From positions 63,199,330 through 63,263,329 of the forward strand of contig CM058232.1 in the NCBI GenBank assembly GCA_030180135.1: DNA of 64,000 nt, written 5' to 3'. Both the position numbers and the translations under genes were made by a program. Source of the stretch: Orychophragmus violaceus. Lineage: Eukaryota; Streptophyta; Magnoliopsida; Brassicales; Brassicaceae. Of this stretch, positions 31,693 to 41,378 are shown in pieces (position 1 is the first letter of the stretch; the number at the start of each line of letters is the position of its first letter). The notes below the pieces were generated by a model. It searched no databases. It saw nothing but the letters and a program-made list of their open reading frames with translations, and was not told where the DNA came from.

Positions 31693-34356
31693 TGTAACAC
31701 CCCCGACGCGGACTACGGACAATAGCCAAACCGGAGATGTCACAAGTGTTGAATACCGCAAACGGTACAGCTGTCCTTGAGGTCAGGCCGGCCCGTCCTC
31801 GATATCCAACCTTCTCGACTAAGGCCTAAGGCTTGCCAACCCGTACCAAAGTTGAGAGTTGTGTTAGTTCGGACTAAACTTATAACGATAGAACCATGGA
31901 GTTAAAGAAAACGTGTTTTATTAATACTATATTGGTTCTATTACAAAACGTTACCTAAAGAAAATAACATTTATTGTGCACAGGTCGAAAATCCTACATA
32001 GTACAAACTCCACGATCTTCACACTCACAACACGAAACTACACTGGCGGCCTAACGTCTGAACTTTTCCTCTAGCCCGTTTATGGCTTCCTGCTAGACAA
32101 AAGTAGTATAATGAGTAACATAGAGTTGCCCAGCGAGTCCAGGACCCTCTAACATGCATTAGTGCCCAATCCCATCCCATAGCCGAAGCACAATGCCTCA
32201 ATCATCTCGCAGGCATCAACACCCAAAAACAATATCAAAGATGTGTACAACGCGGAAGCATATAACCAATAATGCATAACATGACCCCTATCATGAGTGC
32301 ATAACCCGTCTAGTATCTCTAGACTCCTCAATCTCAAACATGCGAAGGCTTTCTAGTGCACCGGATACTCCCCCTACACGTGACTACTCGTGCCATAATC
32401 ACCACAAAGGATCATATGCCGAGTTTCACAACATGTCGACACACAATGCTCAGCCAAGGGAACCACCCAAGTACCGTCCGAGCTTCACCTCGTTGCTGGG
32501 ACCTATCCCTCGGGTTTGTGTCGACACAATGCTCGGCCAAGGGAGTGACCCAAGTACCGTCTGGGCTACTCGGCCAAGGGAGCTACCCAAGTCCCGTCCG
32601 AGTACTTCGTTACCTTCACCACAGGTAACGACCACAATGGGAGCACCGACTACACTAATTCTAGAACTCTCACACTAGTTCTAGAATGCAACAACTAGGA
32701 CTCACCCACGTCCTAGGCCGACTAGAGAAATACAACACATGCCATAGAACATTACAATCAACTGGTCCGCGGTGTTCCTTGTTACCACCCACGGCCACAT
32801 GCATATCACACAATGCACCTCATGCACGTTACGGTGCAGGGGCATGCAAAGGATCCAAAGATCACGGCAGCCTCTATGACCGTCTATAAAATGAATGGGA
32901 GACTCACGTGGATCAACGATTTTATGGATCTACCGCATCCTCACCCCTCGGGTAAATAACTCACCTCTTTCAAGCATGCATGCAATCTCTATCTCGAGGA
33001 ATCTAACACATATTCAACGAGAAACATGCATATACCAAATCAACACAAATATTGTGCATGCAACCATACCAACAATTAAAGCATTCCATAATACCGCAGT
33101 GAAACCAATCCACAAAATCAAAGGGTAAACAACTCAACACGTCCATGCCTTAACCGAAATATCTCAATCAATCATGCATGCAACAATCAATCAAACCAAA
33201 ACTGACAAAACGTCAACCATTATGCAGGTAAATCACACAAACGCACTTAAGGACAAATACTCCAAGTATTTAGATCCTTAAGGCAAAACCTGCACCAAGT
33301 CCGTTAGCCTAACTACCGGGACTCACCCCTTTTCGCGGCTTGTTCCTTACTCTGGAATTCCTTTTGGATCTAACATAAAGATCCTAAGTAAGAAACTGAT
33401 TTAAGGTAAGGTTCAGACTCTAAAGCTTCTCAGATCTAAAGCTTACCGACCACCGTTCATAATTCCGCATCCGAACTCCCATCGGATCCGCTATCCGAAC
33501 ACCAAAACGCCCTCGTGATCACCCACGCCCGTACCACCTTTGTCCCATATTTTTCTCACCTTTCTCTCTCTAAACCTGACGTCCTCTCTCTCTCTCTAGA
33601 AGTGGGTTGAGATCAGGAAAAAGGAGAAAAATGGTTAAGGGGAGGCTTGTATTTATACTTGGGCTAAAATGGCTTTACGGCGACAAATGGTGATCATGCG
33701 GCCGATGGTGCATGCGTCGCGACAAGTGCTGGTCTGGTGGCTGAGCAGAAATGAACAGTGACACTTTATAGCCCCTGGTCGTGACACTCTACCCTTCCAT
33801 GCATCCCAACACTTAACCATCCTCATAACACGACACCCAGTCCCTTTCATGCATGGAAACACTTATCAGTTTCCTGATCGCGACACCTCGTGAAGTCCAT
33901 GCGTGCTAATAGCTCTCCTGCCCCTGTTCTGACCATACACTTCCTGCATGTCCACGCCCAACCATTTTTCGTCCGTTTCGTCCGTACCGATCGTCCCGAT
34001 GCGTCCGGCTTGACCATACTTGGATATCTTGCAATATGTTCAGTATTTTCACATTCCGCTTCTACCAGACGTCATATTTTCCGTTCTTTAACCTTTTCAA
34101 GTGATTCCCCATCATTATGAAACTTTTGAATTTTCGACCGTTCCTCGGCCAACCTTCTAGTCCGTCGACCAACTCTGAATCAGTCTGTCCCATTCGAATT
34201 TTGTCTCGACCAAAAGTCTTCGATTGACCAATTAGCTAACACCGTCAATTTGACATTGATCGCACAACTTTGAATTTTGGTCGATCTTCATCCGTTCCAT
34301 CCCGGCCGGTCGTATTCCTTGTGCGGCCGTTCTACTCCCTTGCGAGGGTCATTACA
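31693..34356 (-). repeat. 5' LTR of the LARD, 2664 bp
   Basis: On the plus strand it begins TGTAACACCCCC and ends GGGTCATTACA, giving TGTAATGACCC ... GGGGGTGTTACA on the minus strand. A minus-strand TATA box, TATAAATA, lies at 33650-33657. A CT/GA run (33579-33598) falls about 55 bases downstream, near the expected 5' end of the transcript. A region near 32450-32600 repeats GGCCAAGGGAG..CACCCAAG..CCGTC three times. I found no protein-coding ORF I can identify. Confidence 0.75.
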
Positions 34357-34576
34357 TACAGGGTACATGATTACGTGGTGCAAGACCAAGCAGGTGGTAA
34401 CAGTGGCCCGGTAATCATCAACTATCTTGAGATGCTTAGCAGCAACTGCACAATGGATGAACTGCGGTCGATCAATGAAGATAAATTTCCTAGAATACGC
34501 GCCAAATATGCATGTGATCTGTTTAACGAGGTTGTTGAAATGGCTAATCCCGGATGTCTACCGTGCTTTTACAGAT
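34357..34576 (+). pseudogene. C-terminal fragment of a Ulp1-like C48 peptidase
   Basis: The open frame reads YRVHDYVVQDQAGGNSGPVI then INYLEML, and later DKFPRIRAKYACDLFNEVVE. This has the shape of the end of the C48 (SUMO protease-like) catalytic domain of Mutator-associated ULP genes, where the usual motif is GDCG followed by the helix carrying YLEM/FLEC. Here the catalytic Cys position reads Ser (GNSGP), so it would be inactive. The strand and family match the DUF1985 gene at 3-2063, suggesting one gene split by about 32 kb of nested elements. Both ends of this piece are element junctions. Confidence 0.55.
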
Positions 34577-36330
34577 AAGGCTCATCCCAATAGAACCTCC
34601 TTAGTTCTCTGAAAGAACTTCCTCTTTGCATAACCCTTGAGATCATCGGGTTCAGTCTCTGCAGCCAGGTAATTCGCAATATCTGCAAAACATGGTCGAT
34701 CGGGCGTTGAAACGGCATAAAGATCCAAGTTGTAGTGACCAATCTGAACCTTGTAGGGTTCCAGGATCGTAGGCTCAGTGCATCGACCGACGCATGGGGG
34801 TGCAACGGTCGATTCACTATCGGGCTCTGCGTCGATCGCCGTAATGGTCGCCTGGATCGATGCATACTCTGCAATCCGACAATTCTGCATATTTCTGTCC
34901 AAATCCGTCCAACTAAATTGATATTCTCCTCAGGCATAAAATCATCAATAGGAACGTCTTCATCAACCCTGATCCTTGACAGGTGATCATCAACTCCATT
35001 TTCAACAACTTTTTTGTCTGTGACCTCAATGTCAAACTCTTGAAGAAGGAGAATCCATCTCAAAAGTATTGGCTTTGCATCCTTCTTCTGCATCAAGTAC
35101 TTTAGATTTGAATGGTTTGTATGGACTATTACCTTTGATCCAACCAGATAGGGGAAAAATTTCTCAAAGGCAAAGTCAACTGCCAACAATTCTTTCTTTG
35201 TAGTGGCATATTTTCTCTGCGTATCATCTAGTGTTATACTGGCATAATAGATAGCATGAAGTTTCTTGTCCTTCTTCTGCCACAGAATAGCTCCTACAAC
35301 ACAACCACTTGCATCACATATAATCCCAAAAGGTAATTCCCAATCTGATGGCTGCACTATATGAGTACTCACTAATGCTTGCTTAATATGTTCAAATGCA
35401 GTCTGGCAATCTGCGGTGAACTCAAATTTCACATCCTTACACAGCAAAGAAGTTAGTGGTCTAGCAATCTTAGTGAAATCTTTGATGAACCTCCTGTAGA
35501 AACCAGCATGTCCAAGAAAGCTCCTCACAGACTACACAATATCTGGAGCCTGTAGGCTGGTCATGACCTCAATCTTGGCGCGTTCTACCTCAATCTCTGC
35601 CTCTGATACTCTGTGCCCAAGAAAAATACCATCTCTGATCATGAAATGACACTTTCTCCAATTCAGAACCAAGTGCTTTTCCTCACATCTAGCTAGCACT
35701 TTGCACATATTATCCAAACACTTATGCTATGAAGATATATAGACAGAAAAATCATCTATAAATACCTCCATGAAGTCCTCAATCATGTATGTGAAAACGA
35801 ATATCATACATCTCTGGAATGTGGTTGGTGCATTACAGAGTCCAAATGGCAATATGCGCTATGCAAATGTTCCATAGGGACAAGTAAAAGTGGTCTTCCC
35901 CTGATCCTCTGGATGAACGAGAATCTAAAAGAAACTAGAGTACCCATCAAGGAAGCAATAGTATGGGTGATTAGCTAACCTTCCCAGCATCTGATCAATG
36001 AAAGACAAGGGGAAATGATCCTTCCTAGTTGCAGCATTCAGCTTCCTGCAATAAATGCACATCATGTGTCCAGTCACAGTCCTTTTAAGAATCCAATCAT
36101 TCTTCTCATTCTTAACCATTGTAACACCTTCCTTCTTAGGCACAACATGTACTGGACTGATCCAATCACTGACATAGATAGGATAGATGATTCCTGCTTC
36201 CAGCAATTTTAGAATCTCTTTCTTCACCACTTCCTTCAGATTCGTATTCAGCCTCCTATGATGCTCTACTGATGACTTTTTCTCATCCTCAATATGTATC
36301 ATATGCATGCACAGATCCGGAGAGATACTA
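34577..36330 (-). pseudogene. Reverse transcriptase and RNase H of F, broken
   Basis: Reading leftward, the RT fingers (LLEAGIIYPI, WISPVHVVPKKEG) lead to FLDGYSSFF. The polymerase signature FIDDFSVY lies near 35755. LGHAGFYRRFIKDFTKIARP follows, then RNase H with ELLAVDFAFEKF and HTNHSNLKYL. Stops occur near 35925, 35730 and 35532. The RNase H motif TDH reads TNH in F, while E keeps TDH. The linker after RNase H contains two palindrome pairs (34779-34815 and 34828-34864). The family is Athila, judged from LLQEFDIEV..KK..ENG..DHLSR. Confidence 0.85.
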
Positions 36331-36669
36331 AAATGTCATCAAGAAAATAGCCAAGAGTTTTGCGATACTTGCGCAATAGTAACGAAGTCTCTGTGTTGTT
36401 TAAGGAAGCATTAATAATCACTGGATATGTTGAATTAAGGTTCAAGAAATGCGTACCTTAGCCTAGATGGAAGTTTTTCAGTTCAATTTTTGGAGTTTTA
36501 TCCTCTGCCCAGTCGGCTACAACATGCGTTGATCGATTCATTGTGTGTGTCGGTCAATGCATTAGTTCACCCTGCACTTCCAGCTGCATAACTTTCTCTG
36601 TAGAATCCATCAATCTCGCATAACAGATAGCAGACTCGTCCTCCAGATTCTCCAATTCCTGTACTAAGC
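36331..36669 (-). other. Protease-RT spacer of F
   Basis: This is degenerate coding-like sequence between protease and reverse transcriptase, with one decayed palindrome pair at 36525-36560. Several CG positions there now read TG or CA. Confidence 0.45.
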
Positions 36670-37368
36670 TTAGCAGAGCTCTCTCCAACGGATCCTCAGC
36701 TTGTGTCTTCTTAAAGAATTACTCTGCCAAATCACTGAGGTGTCAACATAGAAGGGTTGTCCGTTAATGATTGGACTCTTCACCAACTTATCCATATCAA
36801 AACTCATCTTCAGATCACCCACATTCAGAATGATTGTTCCTATCTTACAATCAATCATCGCTCCAACAGTAGCTAAGAAGGGTCTACCCAATATAAGTGG
36901 ATCATTTGGTTCCTCTCCATACTGCAGAACCACAAAGTCTGTAGGGATCACACAATTACCAATCCTGATTGGCACATCCTCCAACACTCCTTCTGGGATC
37001 CTGACAGTCATATCAGCTAGAACCAGTGAAATTCTAGTAGGCATGAAATCTGTCATCCCAAGCTTCTGGGAAAAAGAGAAGGACATAAGGTTCACATTTG
37101 AACCAAGATCACACAATGAACTCTCAAATCTATCTATGTAAATAGAACAATCCAACACAAAACTCCTTGGATCCTTTAGTTTCTCTGGAATCATGCCTTG
37201 AATCACAACACTGCATACCTCAGAGATCATCAGTATACCTTCCTCTTCAGTCATGTTATCAGAAAGCATGTTCTTTAGACATCTCTTCATCACATGAGTA
37301 GTCTTAAGAGCATCAATCAAAGGAACTTCAATTAGCACTTTGCTCATCATCTCCTTGCATTTAGCCAA
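36670..37368 (-). pseudogene. Aspartic protease of F
   Basis: The frame is open for 232 codons: SFVLDCSIYIDRFESSLCDL then GSNVNLMSFSFSQKLG, later DPLILGRPFLATVGAMID. The active-site motif is DLGS. Its upstream context MAKCKEMMSKVLIEVPLIDA matches the same region of fragment D (57660-57760), which confirms a shared family. No start of its own is expected because it is part of a polyprotein. Confidence 0.8.
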
Positions 37369-39396
37369 TTGCAGCTCGTACTTAGACTTCCTAGGGTTCT
37401 TAGGAGAGGGAACCTAAGGCTTATAGACTCTTTCATCAGCAGTCTTGAGTTTTTCTGCATTCTCAGTTTGTGCACGGCTATTGCGTCGATCGACACTAGG
37501 TGTGCATCGGTCGATGATTGGCTCAGGTGCGTCGACCTTTGCGTCGACACTGGTCGTGAGTCCTTTGTTCAAATCTCCGTCAAAACGTGAAGAACTCTCA
37601 GGATGTAAGTCCTGCGTCAGTCGCCGCACTCTGCAATCCGCGAATTTCATCTTCCATTTCTTCAATTTCAACGATTTTCTCCAAGCTCAAACCCTTTTTC
37701 AGAAAAGAAACGAGCTACTTCTCAACGTAATTTCATTACATTGGTACTTCGGATTAGCATATGTTCTCCAAAGGAGAGTTCCATCTTGCCTCTTTGCAGA
37801 CCCAGTAGTCTGTGAAACCTGGATATCCAACTTCTTCACATGAGTGCTCAAAGCATCAATCTTTCCATTCAGATCCAACTACAGAGCATCGATCTTCCAA
37901 TTAAATTCCCATGTACTCTTATATTGTCCTTCGAGAAGCTGCTCCAACATACCCATCATCTTATCAGACTGCTCATTTTGAGGAGGAGCAGGTTGATAGG
38001 ATGAAGATCCATAGTTCATGGTGAAGTAATTAGTGTTTCCAAGGCTGTTGTTACTCTGAAAAGGCTTTTGGTACTGAGGCTTATGAGTGAAACTAGCAGA
38101 GTTTTGGTTACCTGTAAAGGTACTCCTCTGACCCATTCCATTGCTGTCACCTCTGCCATGCTGATTCCCAAATATGTTACCCTGAAAACCAGTCCCACCA
38201 ATGTAGTTTACATCCTCTTCATCACCACAATCCTCTTCATCACCACAATCCTCAGCATCAAATACCTTAACATCTTGAGCAAAATGTACCTGCTTTTTTC
38301 CCAAATAGAAGGCTATGGACATAATCGATTTTGTTCTTCATCTCTGCAATCTGCGATCCATCAACCTTTCCACCTGATTTCTTCCTATCTAAATCAGCAT
38401 TCTTAGTGCTATTGCTATACACCAAGTTTTCAATCAGCTCATAAGCTTGCTCTGGAGATTTAGTATTGAAGTTTCCATTCCTAGAAGCATCCAAAGCCAT
38501 CTGATACCACAAATCAACACCTCTGAAGAAAATGTTCAACAGCTGAACTTCAGAGAAACCATGAGGAGGGCAGTCTCTCTCGTAGATATTGAACCTCACC
38601 CACGCGGCTTTAAGAGGCTATGTAGGTCCCTTCTTAACTTGTAGTAGTTCTCACTTAGCTGATCAGATCTAGCATCATCATAAAAGTGTCTAAGTAATTT
38701 TCTCTTAACTTCATCCCAAGTAGTCAGAGTCCAAGGTGGAACTGTTTCAGCCAATTTGCAGCTTCTCCTCGAAGATAGTGTTCACTCCATTGTGTTTCAT
38801 CCCTGTGACCAATTACTCAAACTTTTCAATATGGTCCATAGGATGCTCATGTGGGAGTCCATGAAAGAGATTTTGTCCCACAAGAGTGTAGTAGGAAGTC
38901 TTCAGCACAAATTCATTCCTCTAGATGGGAGGAGGTACAAACGCAGACTTGTTAGCATATAACTCATCAGGTCTATTGTAATCAGCAAGAGTCCTCCTAA
39001 CCGGTGCATTAACTTGCGCATTTGGATTAGCATTAGCATTAGCGCCTCCTCCTTGTCCTCATACACCTGGATTGACAAGCCCTAATTGTTGTAAGCATTA
39101 ACATTAACATTAGCACCTCCTCCTTGTCCTCATGCATTTGGATTAGCATTAGCATTAACAGGCTGGACAATCACATTTCCATCAGCATCAAGTCTCTGGC
39201 CCTGATTGTTGTAAGCATTGTTTTCCAAATCCCTAAGAACACTATGTTCATCCCGAATAAACACCACAACATTAGGATTCAACATCTTCACTGGTTTCTG
39301 AGCTTTCCTGTTCGTTCTCTCAAACCTTGCAAGCTTTGTATTCTCAAGAAAAATGAGCTCTTTGACCGGATTTCTTCTGAGTGCACGATTAGGCAT
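37369..39396 (-). pseudogene. Gag of F, frame-shifted
   Basis: The ATG at 39396 gives MPNRALRRNPVKELIFLENT, like the MPTQ/MPNR starts of related elements. The capsid core has passed through several frame changes: YERDCPPHGFSEVQLLNIFF at 38267-38599, then the Gly/Asn-rich GGTGFQGNIFGNQHGRGDSN at 37879-38322. A direct duplication of GGTTGTGATGAAGAG-type sequence lies near 38216-38255. The gag-protease spacer at 37482-37517 holds a palindrome pair. No intact protein can be made. Confidence 0.8.
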
Positions 39397-39487
39397 GCAC
39401 TGTCTGATTCACGGTAGATGCATCGATCGATGCACAGGACCGCAACGATCAGTCATGTGCGTGAGTGCGTCGATTGATGCTCAAGAG

Positions 39488-40033
39488 CAGGCCTGGGCAA
39501 AAAACCCAGAACTGAAATACCGAACCGAACCCGAACCAAAAAAGAGGAACCGAACCCGAACCCAAACCGGCAAAATACCCGAATGGATCCTAAACCTCTA
39601 TACCCGAAGAACCGGAACCGAACCCGACCCGAACCGAGAACCGAATGGGTACCCGAAATATCCGAACTACAATTCTATATCCAAAATATTAGTTATATTT
39701 AGACTTAATATAACAAAATTATACAAAATTATAATTACAAACACAAATATATTGGTTAGTTTTAGACCCAAATAGCTAAAATATCCAAAATAAACGAAAT
39801 ATACGAAATTTCTTGCTATATTTGTCTAAATTTAACAATTTTTTGTTCAAAATAACCAAATTTTATTTTTGTTTTATGATTTTCCGGGTACCCGGACCCG
39901 AACCGAACCCGAATGGAACCGAAACGAACCCAAACCAAAATTATAAAATATCCGAATGGATCTTATATGCCTAGACCCGAAAACCCGAAAGACCCGAACC
40001 GAACCCGAACGGGTACCCGAACGCCCAGGCCTA
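39488..40033. mobile_element. Small non-autonomous hAT-like element, 546 bp
   Basis: The ends are inverted, CAGGCCTGGGC on the left and GCCCAGGCCTA on the right. The flanks carry an 8-bp target duplication with one mismatch, CTCAAGAG (39480-39487) and CTCAAGAC (40034-40041). An 8-bp duplication and CAGGCCTGGGC ends are hallmarks of plant hAT elements. There is no transposase. The subterminal regions are rich in ACCCGAACC/GAACCGAAC repeats on both sides, and the middle is AT-rich. Confidence 0.75.
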
Positions 40034-40172
40034 CTCAAGACTGTCGGTCAATGCACTTGTTCTTCACGCAAACCAGAAAACGCAAGAGACAAAACAAAAA
40101 GAAAAATAAGTAACAAAAAATGAAAAGCCTTTTCTAAACTCTAAACTTAAATCTATCGAAGACTCATAAGAG
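40034..40172 (-). other. Leader of F next to the primer site
   Basis: This is short non-coding leader carrying the right target duplicate of the hAT element and a decayed TCGGTCAATGCA half-motif near 40044-40056. Confidence 0.45.
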
Positions 40173-40190
40173 TCCCCGGAAACGGCGCCA
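40173..40190 (-). promoter_or_regulatory. Primer binding site of F, tRNA-Asp type
   Basis: TCCCCGGAAACGGCGCCA is the reverse complement of TGGCGCCGTTTCCGGGGA. It is the Athila/Tat primer site with one change relative to element G. Confidence 0.9.
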
Positions 40191-40196
40191 AAAACT

Positions 40197-41378
40197 TGAT
40201 ATGCTCAGATTTTAATATCCCTAAGTTACACTGTAAGTTCACATAAAAATGTAGTATATAGGGGTCGAACCACAGAGACTCAAGAGCTCTTACGATAGAC
40301 TACCAAGCGTCGAGTTAGACTAGGCAGCATGCAATCAAAAAGAAAATAAAACAGTAGCAAAAAGTAAATACCAGCGAGTTTTTGTAATCAATACTAAAGG
40401 CACTAGGTCAAAGGAGTTCTCAGGAAATCAGGTCATGCAGTTTAACAATCAGTCAGGATCGAATTAACTCTCGTTCTAGAACTCAAACACAGATGTAAAA
40501 TTAATCAAATTTTGTTGCGAGAATTTACTAAGTCTAAATTCCTATAAATCCAAATTTCTTTGCAATTCCTACACATTAAACTAGCCTTAAGTGCAAGTTT
40601 GATTTGTTCACAAATTAGCTAAACAAAATTTCTTTGCGGATATCTAATTTGCTCAACCCTATATGAATCAGATTCCAAATTACACTTTCGTGTCAATTTA
40701 AAAACCTAATATCTAGATTCCAATTGATCAGGTTAGAAACTAGGTTTAAGAACTAACAGGTTATGAATCCCTAACTGATTAAACTAATCTAACATGCCAT
40801 AAAACCATATGAGAATCCCTAAACCTAACAATGAATCTACTCAGATATATTGAATGAAACATGCAACATGGATTGAATAGATTCCAATAAAAAGAGTAAG
40901 AGAATAGAAAAGGTGTTCGAAATCTTCTCCAAAATAAGTACAAGGTTCGGATCAGCCCCAAAGCCCCTAAACTCTCTCTCTCTCTCTAGCCAAAAGTATG
41001 AAAAGTTGTCACAAGAATAAAACTCAAAACCTTAATATAAAGTTCTAAACACGCTTTGGGTCTTCTTTGTAAATAAGAAAACTTATGGGCCAATTATGCA
41101 AATCTTAAAATCTTCATTAAACCGCCGAGAATTGGGATATGGATAGCTGCATCAGCCGATGCACAAGTGCGACGATCGATGCTCAGGTCGAACAGACACT
41201 CTGAACTTGTCATCACGGCTTCAGCTCCAATCTTTTCCCAAAATGCTCCAAAATCTTCCAAAGTTCTCCAAACGAGTCCAAACCTATAAAACACCTGGAA
41301 AGACTCGAAATACACTACAAAAGACTCGAATATATACTTATATCATGGCTTAAAACACATAAAAACCATGGTATATCA
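40197..41378 (-). repeat. 5' LTR of F
   Basis: On the minus strand it starts TGATATACCATGG and ends GAGCATATCA. It is related to the LTRs of G and E along its length. A decayed palindrome pair lies at 41148-41183. A CT run lies near 40974-40986. Confidence 0.85.

Larger units (their letters stand above)
7781..34356 (-). mobile_element. LARD: large non-coding LTR retrotransposon, interrupted by two copia elements
   Basis: Reading on the minus strand, there is a 2664-bp 5' LTR (31693-34356), a tRNA-Met primer site, about 2.6 kb of internal sequence in three pieces (29688-31675, 15228-15675 and 7935-8107), a polypurine tract and the last 154 bp of a 3' LTR (7781-7934). I recognise no retroviral domain in the internal pieces. 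A long LTR with a non-coding interior is the definition of a LARD. Copia A and copia B entered the interior with clean target duplications, so the three pieces can be joined with confidence. The left LTR was cut down by a deletion that fused it to the Athila remnant. Confidence 0.7.
34577..41378 (-). mobile_element. Element F: decayed Athila-like element lacking its 3' part
   Basis: On the minus strand it has a 5' LTR (40197-41378), tRNA-Asp primer site, leader, gag, protease, reverse transcriptase and RNase H. Sequence is lost from the RNase H-integrase linker onward. Integrase, 3' UTR and 3' LTR are gone, so the left border at about 34577 is a break and not an element end. Numerous stops and frame changes make it the most decayed pol-bearing element here. 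A hAT element sits in its leader. Confidence 0.8.

Noticed and set aside
32340..32678. 112-codon plus-strand frame in the LARD LTR
   Set aside because: It is produced by an internal short repeat (GGGAG..CCCAAG..CCGTC). No start context or homology visible.
34270..34578. Continuous ORF from the LARD LTR into the Ulp1 fragment
   Set aside because: The first 29 codons are LTR sequence. The open frame is a chance fusion, so only 34357-34576 is kept.
37445..37843. 132-codon plus-strand open frame
   Set aside because: It overlaps minus-strand gag-protease of F and includes palindrome pairs. No recognisable domain.
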